A stretch of DNA of 63,661 nt from Variovorax gracilis (GTDB lineage: Bacteria > Pseudomonadota > Gammaproteobacteria > Burkholderiales > Burkholderiaceae_C). A model generated the notes under the pieces. That model saw only the letters and a list, made by a program, of their open reading frames with translations. It ran no database searches and was not told where the DNA came from. The DNA lies in the NCBI RefSeq assembly GCF_030317115.1, contig NZ_JASZYF010000032.1:1-63661 (forward strand). The letters run 5' to 3'. This document shows positions 1 to 8,397 of this stretch, piece by piece. The first letter of the stretch is position 1, and each line of letters begins with the position of its first letter. A program made the position numbers and the translations under genes.

Positions 1-1
1 C

Positions 2-247
2 GGCACGGAATGCCGTCCTGACCTCGCGATCCTCGACTTGGAGATGGGCGGCTTGGATGGCGAAGGAGCAGCGCGAGCATTGCGTTCGGTGTACCCGGAT
101 TCCGGGCTCCTACTCGTCGCCCTGTCCGGGAATGTGTTGCGGCTGGCCGAACTTCGGCAGAAGGGCACCTTCGATCACCTGCTGAGCAAACCGGTTGATT
201 TGGTGACGGTGTTTGAACTGGTAAGCAGAAAGATCCTGGACCGTTAG
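2..247 (+). CDS. Response regulator receiver domain (3' end only)
   Basis: The reading frame is open from the window edge to the stop at 247, so the gene starts outside. The visible 81 residues are the C-terminal two thirds of a CheY-like receiver. The segment LAILDLEMGGLDG carries the likely phospho-acceptor Asp (the D of ILDLEM), and LSKPVDL carries the conserved Lys-Pro that follows beta-5. No output domain follows: the protein stops about 10 residues after the last helix. It is therefore either a stand-alone receiver or the end of a hybrid kinase. The convergent histidine kinase gene at 480-1613 is the nearest possible partner, but it is on the other strand. The receiver identity is firm; the pathway is unknown. 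Confidence 0.8.
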   Translation, partial: GTECRPDLAILDLEMGGLDGEGAARALRSVYPDSGLLLVALSGNVLRLAELRQKGTFDHLLSKPVDLVTVFELVSRKILDR

Positions 248-431
248 TCGCCCGCCGATCCCATCCCTTATCGGGTCGCGCCTCCGAAGGTCAACTTTTA
301 GAGCTTCAAGAAAGATACGAACGGGGGACTTCTACGCCTGAGGCAGGTCATCTCCGGAACGGCCGCTGATGCTGCGAAGGTTCAGTTGCTGGCATCAATG
401 TGGAGGACAGCATTGGGCCCAAAGGGCCTAG

Positions 432-455
432 TAGCCGACAGGCTCTAGTCGGCTA
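432..455. terminator. Inverted repeat between convergent genes, possible bidirectional terminator
   Basis: TAGCCGAC (432-439) and GTCGGCTA (448-455) form a perfect 8-bp stem with an 8-nt loop. The repeat sits between the response regulator end and the convergent kinase end, where a shared terminator is expected. There is no clear T-tract on either side, so intrinsic termination is only a possibility. Confidence 0.35.
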
Positions 456-479
456 AGGACGGACATTCGACTATTGGGC

Positions 480-1613
480 TCACTCAACCAAGAGCGTCTT
501 TCGCGGAAGCTTGATGGTGAAGACACAACCCGTGCCCGGGAGGTCCCGAACGGTCAATACGCCTGCGTCAGCCTCAACGCTTCGTCGCGCGATGGAAAGG
601 CCGAGTCCCAACCCGCTCTTGTTCTCACCGACCTGGACAAAGGGCTGGAAGATGCACGCGGTGGCTCCTGGGGGAAGTCCCCCGCAGTGGTCCTTGACGT
701 CGACCAAGATATAGTCCCCTTCGGCATGGGCGCTCAGGGTGACTTCGGTATGCGCATGGGTGAACTTTATGGCGTTCTGCAGCAAGTTCACCAGGGCCGC
801 CAGGAGCCGCTCGCGGTTTCCCGAGATGCCCAGCCTGGCATCGACGTCGAGGACCGAAAGCGTGCAGCCCTTGGTGCTCGCATCGAGCGAGGCGACATTC
901 CTGGCCTCCGCGACCAACGACGCGGCCGAAAAGGGCGCCTCCTGAGGACCTTCGGCTGTGCCCCTGACCTGAGACAGAGACAGATTCAGTAGGGCCGCCA
1001 ATGACGTCAGGCTCCTTTTCAGCACGGCGCCGGTCGCACCGCCAACTGGAACCCTCCCCGATTCCAGCGCGGTGAATGCAAGCGTTGCGGTGTGCAAGTA
1101 GTTCCGCAGCTCGTGCACCAGCACGCCCAGGCGCTCTCTCTCCTCGGCGGTCTGCTGCAGTGCGACGCTGGCGTCCCGCCAGCTGCTGAATTCGGTGACC
1201 GCGTCAGCAATGGCGTTGTCGAGGCAACGGTTCAACGTGCGGAACTCGTCGACGGAGAAGGGCGCGTCGAGTTCAACGGCGAGGTCTGTGATGGCCTGGC
1301 AAAGGTCACCATAGTCGTGCACGACCTGGTCGACGGAAAAGCCGAGTTCCATTAGCTGCTTGCCGTGCGCTGCTGCGCTCAGGCCCATTTCGGACAAGGC
1401 AGCCGCGTCACCGCCAGCGGCACCTGAAATCCTGAAACTCTCGCCGACCTCACCGTTCTCCTGCGCTTCCAGCGTTCTCATCAGTTGGTCCAGGAAAATC
1501 GGAACGCCGTTGGCGAGCTGCGCGGGCGTGGCCGCCCGACGGGGCCGCTGAGCAACCTTGGCCTTGCACCGTTCGATGAGCTCGTCGCGATGGTTGTAAA
1601 GGAATCTATGCAT
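480..1613 (-). CDS. Soluble sensor histidine kinase (copy 1)
   Basis: A 377-aa kinase without membrane segments or signal peptide, so cytoplasmic. The N-terminal ~140 residues are helical and resemble the RsbRD-type N-terminal domains of soluble kinases. The H-box is VLVHELRNYLHTA, with the phospho-acceptor His near residue 167. The ATP-binding part has an N-box (LVNLLQNAIKFTH), a G1-like DHCGGLPPG and a G2 GLGLGLSIARR. An in-frame ATG exists at 1625, but GGAGG lies inside it and 5 nt before the ATG at 1613. The paralog at 8398-9522 also starts with MHRFL, so I chose 1613. No response regulator is co-transcribed. The signal it senses is unknown. Confidence 0.85.
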   Translation of the reverse strand: MHRFLYNHRDELIERCKAKVAQRPRRAATPAQLANGVPIFLDQLMRTLEAQENGEVGESFRISGAAGGDAAALSEMGLSAAAHGKQLMELGFSVDQVVHDYGDLCQAITDLAVELDAPFSVDEFRTLNRCLDNAIADAVTEFSSWRDASVALQQTAEERERLGVLVHELRNYLHTATLAFTALESGRVPVGGATGAVLKRSLTSLAALLNLSLSQVRGTAEGPQEAPFSAASLVAEARNVASLDASTKGCTLSVLDVDARLGISGNRERLLAALVNLLQNAIKFTHAHTEVTLSAHAEGDYILVDVKDHCGGLPPGATACIFQPFVQVGENKSGLGLGLSIARRSVEADAGVLTVRDLPGTGCVFTIKLPRKTLLVE

Positions 1614-1904
1614 ACGGTCCTCCATGAGAACCTCGGTTTCGACGAGTTCGAAGAGCTCAGAGGGGAGAATTCAGCGTCCCCTGCGCATCGGCGAGGTCAG
1701 GCCATCAGCTCACATCATGCGCTCTTTGGCGCTGTAGATGTTACGCCCCCGAACACCTGCCGGTCCGGGCGAGCAAGGTCTCGATGACGGCCCTGCTCAG
1801 GTTCGGCGACTAGGAAGGACGGAGCACTGCAAGAGAGCTGCGGATGACGGAAATTCGAAGGCCCGAAACCGACTGCCCTGAGCGTCCGCTTTCGCAAGGC
1901 GTGA

Positions 1905-1945
1905 AGTTCCCTTTCGGGCCCGGAATTGCCATCGAATGCCGACCG
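1905..1945. repeat. REP-like short repeat, copy A (divergent)
   Basis: The core GTTCCCTTTCGGGC followed by GGAATTGCC resembles four better copies at 56.4-56.5, 59.2 and 63.3 kb. The shared pattern is CCCTTTCGGGCAA, a short spacer, then an ATTGCCC-like block. This is the weakest match of the five. Confidence 0.45.
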
Positions 1946-1957
1946 GGGAATTCAATT

Positions 1958-2048
1958 GTGCAGCGAATGCCGACTTCGCGACCAGGACCCCTTGATGGCG
2001 CAGACCAGCCGTTCCCACTCGACGCAGGGAAGCCTGCAACGTGCCCAT
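1958..2048. repeat. 91-bp perfect direct repeat, left copy
   Basis: All 91 bases are identical, in the same orientation, to 53945-54035. Identity stops abruptly at both ends: the next base differs on the left, and TGCGG against CTCGG follows on the right. Neither strand encodes a recognisable protein. It could be a dispersed intergenic repeat or the footprint of a recombination event. Confidence 0.9.
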
Positions 2049-2260
2049 TGCGGAAGTAGCCGCTACAAAATTGATTGCCCCAAACCAGACACCGATCGCT
2101 GGATCACCGCCGACGGAGACACCCGGGTGTCGGGTCGCGGTTCCTATGGTGAAAGTCGCAAGGCAGGCAGCCTCGCGTCCTGGAGGCGCCTTCCGGAAAG
2201 GAGCCCTTTGACGGGCGGTTCATGGTGATAGCAGACTTCTACCGAAACGGCTGGTGCGTC

Positions 2261-4666
2261 TCACCGGACCTCCAGGCTCACCTTCTCGATCTTCCCAGTG
2301 AATCGGCTCTTGATGCCCGCCACGTAGTCGCCTGAGACGGGCGTGTCATCGTCCTCGCCAACGTCAGCACCCTCGTCGGGCGAGATGATGAACGGAATGG
2401 TTTTTTCGATCCGACCTTCGGCAACCTTCTGCCCGCCGACCGATAGAGAAGCCGTGCCACCTTTGCCGGGGCCGCCGCCGTCATACGCGAAGTCCAGCTT
2501 GATGGTCGCCTTACCCGGCGGAAGCGCCTGAGGAGAGGCCACCGTGTAGCGTTCGAGGCCAACCCAGTTATAGGTGTACGTGGGTCTGCCGTCCTTCAGG
2601 TACAGGCTGAAGCCGCCGAAACGCCCGCCTTGCGCGAAGATCACGCCCTCGGCGCCGCCTTGTGGGACGTCGATCTCGGCGGCGATCGTGCTGGAGCGGT
2701 TCTTCGCGTTGATGAACGTGTTCTCCATCATGCCTGTCATGCCCGGGTAGAGCGTGATCGAAGTACGCGTTCCCATCAAGTCGGGGCGCCCGGCGATCGC
2801 CGCGTTGAAGCGCTCGACGCTGCGGTCGTCGATCGGAAGCACGTTGTACTTCGCCGCCTCTTTCAGGAACACGGCCTGCATCTGCTTCAACTTCGCCGGC
2901 TGCGTCCCAGCAAGGTCGGTGGCAAGGCTGTAGTCTTTGCGCGCATCGAAGAGTTCCCACGTGTCCTTGTCGAGCGTCGCGCGTGGCTTGGGTTCCCATG
3001 GCGCCCTGTGCACGGTACGCGCGAGCCAGCCATCGTGGTAGATGCCGCGGTTGCCGAGGATCTCGAAATACTGCGTTTTCCGTCGGTCGGCCGCCTTCGC
3101 ATCGTTGAGCGTGTAAGCCATGCTCACGCCCTCGAAGGGCTTCTGGACCGTGCCGTTGACAGACTTTGGAAACGGCAACTGCGCAACTTCGAGCACCGTC
3201 GGCGCGAGATCGGTGATGTACTGCCACTGGGAGCGAATTTCTCCCCTCGTCTTGATCCCCTTTGGCCAGTGCACGACCATGCCGGTCTTGGTGCCGCCAT
3301 AGTCTCCCGCCACCTGCTTTGTCCAGGCGAAAGGCGCATCGCCAGCGACGGCCCAGCCGGCGGCATAGTGTGGGTAGGTTTCCGGGCCGCCCCACTTATC
3401 GAGGTTCTTCAACTGGTTTTCAACGGTCTCCGGGACACCATTGAAGAACGTAAGTTCATTGAACAGGCCGGTCGCCCCACCCTCGGCGCTCGCACCGTTG
3501 TCACCGGCGACGTAGATGAAGAGCGTGTTGTCCATCACGCCCAGATCCTCTATCGACTTCACCAGGCGACCGATCTCGTAGTCGGCCTGCTCGGCAAATC
3601 CGGCGAAGACTTCCATCTGGCGTGCAAACAGTCGTCGCTCATCGGGCGTCAGCTTGTCCCAATCCTTGATTCCGGCGGGCTTGGGCGCGAGCTTCGTTCC
3701 AGCCGGCACGATGCCGAGCTTGATCTGCCGGGCCAGAGCGTCCTCGCGGTACTTGTCCCAGCCCTCATCGAATTTGCCCTTGTATTTATCAGCCCATTCC
3801 TTGGACACATGGTGCGGCGCGTGGGTAGCGCCAGGGGCGAAGTACATGAAGAACGGCCGGTCGGGGGTCATCGACTGCTGGAACCGAGCCCAGGCGATGG
3901 CCTGGTTCGTCATGTCTGTCATGAAGTGGTAGTTCGGATCGGCGGGCAACTCGACCCGGGTCACCCCGTCGTACAAGAGCGGCGACCATTGGTTGGTCTC
4001 TCCGCCGAGGAAGCCGTAGAACTTCTCGAAGCCCGACTGGGTGGGCCAGGTCGTGTAGGGGCCGGAGATGCTGGTTTCCCAGGCCGGCGTCAGATGCCAC
4101 TTGCCGAATGCGGCCGTGTTGTAGCCGTTCAGGCGCAGCATCTCCGGCAGTGGCGCGACGCTCGCCGGGCGAATGCCAGTGTTGCCCTCGAACGCGGTCG
4201 CGATCTCCTGGACAGCGCCGGTGTTGTTGGTGTGATGATTGCGGCCCGTGATCAACGCCGCCCGCGAGGGCGAGCACAACGCAGCGACGTGCATGTTGTT
4301 GTAGCGCAGGCCGTTGGCGGCGAGCCGGTCGAGCGTCGGCATGGCAATCGCGCCGCCGAAGGTGCTCGGATGCGCAAACCCCATGTCGTCGAGCAACACG
4401 ATCACGACGTTCGGCGCGCCCTTCGGGGCTTTCACCTCGAAACGGGGCGGCGCCTTTGCGTTGCGCACGTCGACTTGGGTGATGGGCGTGCGCCGTGGCT
4501 CGGCGATCGGAAGGACGGTCCGGTCGAGCGCGCCCGGTGACGCCTTCTGTGCCGCAGCGACGCCCGCGAGGCTCAGGCCCAGCGCGAATGCTGTCAACGC
4601 GCAACGCAGGCTGTCCCGTTTCATCGGCGTACGGCCCCGGGAAAGATCGTCATTCGACTTTCTCAT
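2261..4666 (-). CDS. Arylsulfatase, cysteine-type, exported
   Basis: An 801-aa sulfatase of the alkaline-phosphatase superfamily that hydrolyses sulfate esters. The signature CSPSRAALITGR carries the Cys (residue 131) that must be converted to formylglycine. LLDDMG just upstream supplies two metal-binding Asp, and GKWHLTP and VAGDNGA supply further active-site residues. A hydrophobic stretch (about residues 20-40, ending AGVAAAQ) is a signal peptide, so the enzyme is exported. The length fits the long bacterial arylsulfatases with a C-terminal beta-rich domain. The ATG at 4666 was chosen because GGAGG lies 7 nt before it; upstream ATGs lack this. It depends on a formylglycine-generating enzyme; the only one in the window is at 60890-61867. 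The substrate is unknown. Confidence 0.93.
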   Translation of the reverse strand: MRKSNDDLSRGRTPMKRDSLRCALTAFALGLSLAGVAAAQKASPGALDRTVLPIAEPRRTPITQVDVRNAKAPPRFEVKAPKGAPNVVIVLLDDMGFAHPSTFGGAIAMPTLDRLAANGLRYNNMHVAALCSPSRAALITGRNHHTNNTGAVQEIATAFEGNTGIRPASVAPLPEMLRLNGYNTAAFGKWHLTPAWETSISGPYTTWPTQSGFEKFYGFLGGETNQWSPLLYDGVTRVELPADPNYHFMTDMTNQAIAWARFQQSMTPDRPFFMYFAPGATHAPHHVSKEWADKYKGKFDEGWDKYREDALARQIKLGIVPAGTKLAPKPAGIKDWDKLTPDERRLFARQMEVFAGFAEQADYEIGRLVKSIEDLGVMDNTLFIYVAGDNGASAEGGATGLFNELTFFNGVPETVENQLKNLDKWGGPETYPHYAAGWAVAGDAPFAWTKQVAGDYGGTKTGMVVHWPKGIKTRGEIRSQWQYITDLAPTVLEVAQLPFPKSVNGTVQKPFEGVSMAYTLNDAKAADRRKTQYFEILGNRGIYHDGWLARTVHRAPWEPKPRATLDKDTWELFDARKDYSLATDLAGTQPAKLKQMQAVFLKEAAKYNVLPIDDRSVERFNAAIAGRPDLMGTRTSITLYPGMTGMMENTFINAKNRSSTIAAEIDVPQGGAEGVIFAQGGRFGGFSLYLKDGRPTYTYNWVGLERYTVASPQALPPGKATIKLDFAYDGGGPGKGGTASLSVGGQKVAEGRIEKTIPFIISPDEGADVGEDDDTPVSGDYVAGIKSRFTGKIEKVSLEVR

Positions 4667-4717
4667 GGTGCTTCCTCCAAGTTCGATCGGGTTGCCGCCC
4701 GATGCGGCGTTCCGCAA

Positions 4718-4960
4718 CTACTTGCGGACGACTGCCGCGCCATTGGGGCCGGCGCACCCCGCACGGTAAACGCCCTTCGCGCAAATCACCTTTGGTGCCG
4801 GTGGCGGTACCGGCTTGCGGACGGCGGCGGCGCCATTCGGTCCGACACAGCCCGCGCGGTAGACGCCCTTGGCGCAGGCCGCCGCCGAGGCGTCCAGCGG
4901 CAGCAAAGCCGCCAACATCAGTACGACGGCGGCGGCGGTAAATGAGCACGGTCCGTTCAT
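4718..4960 (-). CDS. Small secreted Cys-rich protein with a tandem repeat
   Basis: An 80-aa protein with an N-terminal signal peptide (cleavage near LDASA-A). The mature part is two copies of a roughly 20-residue unit, CAKGVYRAGC followed by V/AGPNGAA and VRK, joined by a Pro-rich linker. Each unit has two Cys, which suggests intramolecular disulfides in the periplasm. The start at 4960 follows a GGAA element; the ATG at 4993 has none. It lies 51 bp upstream of the sulfatase gene on the same strand and probably shares its transcript. I know of similar repeat proteins in alpha- and betaproteobacteria, but no function. A role in export or folding of the sulfatase is a guess from position only. 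Confidence 0.7.
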   Translation of the reverse strand: MNGPCSFTAAAVVLMLAALLPLDASAAACAKGVYRAGCVGPNGAAAVRKPVPPPAPKVICAKGVYRAGCAGPNGAAVVRK

Positions 4961-5278
4961 GATGAGTTCCTTTCTAGAAACGACGTTTCTCAATCACCGG
5001 CACAGCTTCTCGAACAAGCTCACCCTCGGCTAGACGATCGCCGAGGGCAGCACGGATCACTGTAGACCTTGCGCGCACTGCGCGCACCGCCACCTACCCT
5101 TGCTGGCAGTAGACGGCGAGCATTCCGAAGTCCATAGTGGATGCGAGAGATATTCGCGTCTGAACCTTGCCCTCGAGCCATCGTCGTCATCGTCCCTGGC
5201 GAATTCAGTTTCGGTTCAGGTGAATTCGAGCGGCGGCGCTGACGCGACGCGCGCCATCATTGATCGGAGGTCCACGAA

Positions 5279-5743
5279 ATGAAGCATCGAACCCTGTGCT
5301 TCCTGGCGTTGGCAGGTTTGTTGATTTCCGAAGCCAGCGCACAACAGTACGTGTACCCGGCCAAGGGCCAGAGCCCAGAGCAACAGAAGAGTGACGAGGC
5401 CGCCTGCTATTCGTGGGCGGTCAAGCAGTCCGGCTTTGATCCAGCCAAACCACCTCCGCCCGCGCCCACGGCCAAGCCGCCGACCACAGCGACTGGGACG
5501 ACCCCGGGGGCAGGTGCTCGCGGCGCATTGCGCGGCGCTGCTGTCGGCGAGATCGCCGGCGGAAACGCCAGCGCCGGTGCGGCGGCGGGTGCGGTGGCTG
5601 CGCGCGGGCAAAGCCGCCGGCAGAACGTGGCGGCAGCGAATTCGGCCCAGCAGCAGCAGGCGTCGGCCACGCAGCAAAAGCAGGCTTCGTTTGCCAGGGC
5701 TCGCGCCGCATGCCTAGAGGGTCGTGGCTATACGGTCAAGTAA
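5279..5743 (+). CDS. Secreted glycine-zipper (YMGG-like) protein
   Basis: A 154-aa protein with a clear signal peptide (LCFLALAGLLISEASA-Q). The mature N-terminus contains a YPAKGQSPEQQ segment and two Cys. A Pro/Ala linker follows, then a Gly/Ala-rich zipper at about residues 75-115 (GALRGAAVGEIAGG, AGAAAGAVAA), then a Gln/Ala-rich tail ending in a short Cys-containing segment. This layout is typical of glycine-zipper periplasmic or outer-membrane proteins often found near sulfatase genes. It is divergent from the small Cys-rich protein and the sulfatase, so the three may share a control region (4961-5278). Biochemical role unknown. Confidence 0.7.
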   Translation: MKHRTLCFLALAGLLISEASAQQYVYPAKGQSPEQQKSDEAACYSWAVKQSGFDPAKPPPPAPTAKPPTTATGTTPGAGARGALRGAAVGEIAGGNASAGAAAGAVAARGQSRRQNVAAANSAQQQQASATQQKQASFARARAACLEGRGYTVK

Positions 5744-6218
5744 GGCGGGGCCCAGGTCGAGGCATTCGGCCAGCCATGGTGGCTTTGACGCGGGGCGCAA
5801 ACGTTGGGGGCGTCCGCACGCCTCGCGGCGCCGACTAGCTCAAGCGGCGCCGCGGCGCTCATCTTCTCCATCACGGCGGAAAGGCTGAAGCTCGCAGGCC
5901 CCGCACATCTGCAACGACGCATCCGCATTCCGAACACGCGCCTCCATTGCTCGAGACGGATCGCTCAAAAGCAGACCTTGACGTATGTCGGCTCGTGGCC
6001 GGGACTACCTGTTCGTCAAGCTCGCCGTTAGCAGCCCTTGGCGAACAGCGCGATCACGCCGAAGGTCAGCTATCAAGCGCGGTCTCGAATTGGTGCTCGC
6101 GGCCATGAGGCGACCTTCGCAGACGTGGCACGATGAATGCAGGAAGCGGCCGCTCCCCTGTGACGCGACACACTGATGACCCGGGTAGCACAATCGCCGA
6201 ATGAGTTGAGGCTTAGCG
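5744..6218. other. Intergenic region with one dispersed repeat
   Basis: No convincing gene. The second half holds a repeat (5991-6104) that recurs in inverted orientation at 9878-9994. I see no terminator with a T-tract after the glycine-zipper gene. Confidence 0.6.
5991..6104 (+). repeat. ~110-bp intergenic repeat, copy 1
   Basis: From GGCCGGGACTACCTGTTCG to CTCGCGGCCA this segment aligns with the reverse complement of 9878-9994 at roughly 80% by eye, with long identical blocks such as GCGATCACGCCGAAGGTCAG. It does not encode a conserved peptide, so it looks like a dispersed noncoding element. Confidence 0.75.
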
Positions 6219-6677
6219 ATGACAGCACCTGCAATCAGAGTCCGTGTAGCGTATCAGCGCGATGCTCTCGCGGCGTCGGCCTGCGTCAACGCTGCTTTCG
6301 AGCCCTATGTGGAGCGAATCGGCAAGCCGCCCGCACCGATGCTCTCCGACTATGCAGCACTGGCCGTCGAAGGGAAGGTTTGGGTCGCGGAGCTGGGTGA
6401 ACAGGTGGTCGGTGTTCTGGTTCAGTATGAGACTGCAGACGGCTTCTACATCGATACGGTCGCGGCGTCCCCGCAGACGCATGGTACGGGGGTGGGCCGT
6501 GCATTGCTGGAGTTTGCCGAAGGCGAGGCTCGCAGACGCGGCTTCGAGTCCATTTGCCTCTGCACGAACTCCAAGATGACGGAGAACCAAGTGCTTTATC
6601 CCAAGATTGGTTACGTCGAATACGACCGCCGAGCCCAGAGCGGCTACGAGCGTGTGTTCTATCGAAAGCGAATCTAA
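6219..6677 (+). CDS. GNAT-family N-acetyltransferase
   Basis: A 152-aa single-domain protein predicted to transfer an acetyl group from acetyl-CoA to an amine. The acetyl-CoA-binding motif A is seen as VAASPQTHGTGVGRALLEFA (Q-x-x-G-x-G type). It follows the beta-4 strand GFYIDTV, and FYR near the C-terminus completes the usual fold. Full length for a minimal GNAT. TTGAGG 8 nt before the ATG is an acceptable ribosome binding site. It stands alone between repeats and the methyltransferase gene; substrate unknown. Confidence 0.85.
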   Translation: MTAPAIRVRVAYQRDALAASACVNAAFEPYVERIGKPPAPMLSDYAALAVEGKVWVAELGEQVVGVLVQYETADGFYIDTVAASPQTHGTGVGRALLEFAEGEARRRGFESICLCTNSKMTENQVLYPKIGYVEYDRRAQSGYERVFYRKRI

Positions 6678-6717
6678 CCATGGGGTGAGCAACAAGGCCT
6701 CATAGCGCGCCAGTATT

Positions 6718-6740
6718 GGTACTGACAGAGCGTCAGTACC
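6718..6740. promoter_or_regulatory. Perfect 9-bp inverted repeat, TetR-operator-like
   Basis: GGTACTGAC (6718-6726), a 5-nt spacer AGAGC, and GTCAGTACC (6732-6740). The TACTGAC-N5-GTCAGTA layout resembles many TetR-family operators. It lies about 170 bp before the methyltransferase gene. A second, shorter palindrome, GTGGCT-N5-AGCCAC, lies at 6775-6791. No T-tract follows, so I favour an operator over a terminator. No TetR gene lies in the window. Confidence 0.45.
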
Positions 6741-6908
6741 TCGATGATTTGGCAACTGTGCGGAGTCGGGCCAAGTGGCTACAGAAGCCACGTTGACCCG
6801 CTCAACTAGACGGTAGGAGAATTCTTCGCGCACCGGGTGGTGCGCTCCCCGGCCGAGTCGCGGGCTACCCGCGCCGATGTGTCGTCCCAGCCCGCGGAGG
6901 ACGATGTA

Positions 6909-7955
6909 ATGGATGAAGCCAAACTTAACGAGTTCATGGGCAAGCTCGTCATCGACATGGGCGGCGCGGCCATCATGGCCAACGTGATCCTCGGTGAAGA
7001 ACTGGGGTTGTACCGGGCGATGGCCGACGGAAACCCGGTTACGCCAGACCAGCTGGCCGAGCGCACCAGCTGCAACGCCCGGCTCGTGCGTGAGTGGCTC
7101 AGCGGCCAGGCGGCGAGCGGCTACGTCGAACACGACCAGGGCCGGTTCAGGCTCCCCGAAGAGCAGGCCATGGCGCTGGCGCAAGAGGACTCGCCGGTCT
7201 ACGTGGCCGGCGGAGCGGTCGTGCTTGCCAGTATGTACTTCGATAAGGACAAGGTGGTCACCGCAATGCGCGGCAACGGCGCGCTGTCGTGGGCCGACCA
7301 CCATCCCTGCCTCTTCTCTGGAACCGAGCGTTTCTTCCGGCCCGGCTATCGAGCCCACCTGGTCAGCGAATGGCTGCCGGCGCTCGACGGCGTGGTGTCC
7401 CTGCTCGAGCAGGGCGCAAAGGTCGCCGACGTCGGCTGCGGTCACGGTGCGTCCACATTGATCATGGCGAAGGCATATCCGAAATCGACCTTCCACGGAT
7501 TTGACTTTCACGACCCCTCGATCGAGCAGGCTCGCCAACGCGCGGCGGACGCCGCTGTCGGGGATCGGGTCCAGTTCACCCAGGCGACTGCACGCGAATT
7601 CCCGGGCAGCGATTTTGATCTGGTGTGCTTCTTCGACTGCCTGCACGACATGGGCGATCCGGTGGGGGCAGCCCAGCGAGCGCACGAGGCGCTAAAGCCG
7701 GGAGGCTCCGTGCTGCTGGTCGAACCGTTTGCCAACGACGAACTGGACGAGAACTTGAATCCCGTGGGCCGGCTGTTCTACGCGGCGTCGACTTGCATCT
7801 GCACGCCCAACTCACTGTCGCAGGATGTGAAGCTGGGGCTTGGCGCGCAGGCCGGCGAACGCCGGCTGAGGCACGTCTTCGCTGAGGCGGGCTTCTCCCG
7901 CTTCCGCCGCGCGACCGAGACGCCGTTCAACTTGGTGCTGGAGGCGCGCAAGTAA
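6909..7955 (+). CDS. Class I SAM-dependent methyltransferase with winged-helix N-terminus
   Basis: A 348-aa protein. The first ~90 residues form a winged-helix-like dimerisation domain (PDQLAERTSCNARLVREWLS), as in O-methyltransferase-like and Rv2258c-type enzymes. The Rossmann part begins with motif I, VADVGCGHGAS (about residues 165-185), followed by the acidic GFDFHD after beta-2 and DLVCFFDCLHDMGDP for motif IV. The ATG at 6909 is preceded by GGAGG; longer upstream reading lacks a signal. The 231-bp upstream gap contains two palindromes, so regulation by a repressor is plausible. The methyl acceptor cannot be told from sequence. Confidence 0.85.
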   Translation: MDEAKLNEFMGKLVIDMGGAAIMANVILGEELGLYRAMADGNPVTPDQLAERTSCNARLVREWLSGQAASGYVEHDQGRFRLPEEQAMALAQEDSPVYVAGGAVVLASMYFDKDKVVTAMRGNGALSWADHHPCLFSGTERFFRPGYRAHLVSEWLPALDGVVSLLEQGAKVADVGCGHGASTLIMAKAYPKSTFHGFDFHDPSIEQARQRAADAAVGDRVQFTQATAREFPGSDFDLVCFFDCLHDMGDPVGAAQRAHEALKPGGSVLLVEPFANDELDENLNPVGRLFYAASTCICTPNSLSQDVKLGLGAQAGERRLRHVFAEAGFSRFRRATETPFNLVLEARK

Positions 7956-8397
7956 CACCCGGCCAAGCTCGTTTACGTGGGCTTCCAGGCGCACGGCTCC
8001 CGAGGGGAGGTTCTGCCGGCCTTTCGCTTGTGGCCGGCATTGCCAGTTCACGGGGCTGGCCCGAAGGCGCGCTCAAGACTGTCTGCTGTCCTTCGAATTT
8101 GGCTACCGAATGACAGGGGTCGCCGAGACCAGACCTTGGCACTTTTTTTGACGAACCGCCGGTCCACTTTGGAACTCGACCGTCGCCGGTGTCGCCAGTT
8201 CGGTTCGCGGGCGGCAACGGATGAGCATGACGAAGTCGCGCGTGAGCGACTGCTTTTGAATGTCGCGAAATGGGGTCCAAAGCTGAAGTTCGCCACGCTC
8301 CGAAACAGGCACTCATCGGCTACACCGGAGCCTGATGGACCGCCGTGGTACAGGCCAAACCTGCCGTTTTGAATGGCGCGCTGGAGCGACCCAACTG
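7956..8397. other. Convergent intergenic region
   Basis: Lies between the methyltransferase end and the 3' end of the second kinase. It contains the hairpin at 8014-8039 and otherwise nothing I can support. The small frames on both strands lack start signals. Confidence 0.55.
8014..8039. terminator. Strong hairpin downstream of the methyltransferase
   Basis: TGCCGGCC (8014-8021), a 10-nt loop, and GGCCGGCA (8032-8039) form a perfect 8-bp GC stem 58 bases after the stop codon. No T-run follows, so it may be a factor-dependent terminator, an mRNA stabiliser or part of a dispersed element. Confidence 0.35.

Larger units (their letters stand above)
1614..2260. other. Intergenic region carrying dispersed repeats
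   Basis: About 650 bases lie between the kinase promoter side and the 3' end of the sulfatase gene. The small open frames here have no recognisable product or ribosome binding site. The region holds a REP-like element (about 1905-1945) and one copy of a 91-bp perfect repeat (1958-2048), annotated separately. The kinase promoter must lie in the first part, but I cannot assign -35/-10 boxes. Confidence 0.6.

Noticed and set aside
2630..4540. A 636-codon open frame on the plus strand opposite the sulfatase gene
   Set aside because: Composition is Arg/Val/Gly-rich, with no recognisable motif and no ribosome binding site. It is the antisense shadow of a GC-rich gene.
8137..8153. TGGCAC followed by a T-run, resembling a sigma-54 promoter
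   Set aside because: The -12 element reads TTGAC rather than TTGC, and no plus-strand gene follows within range.
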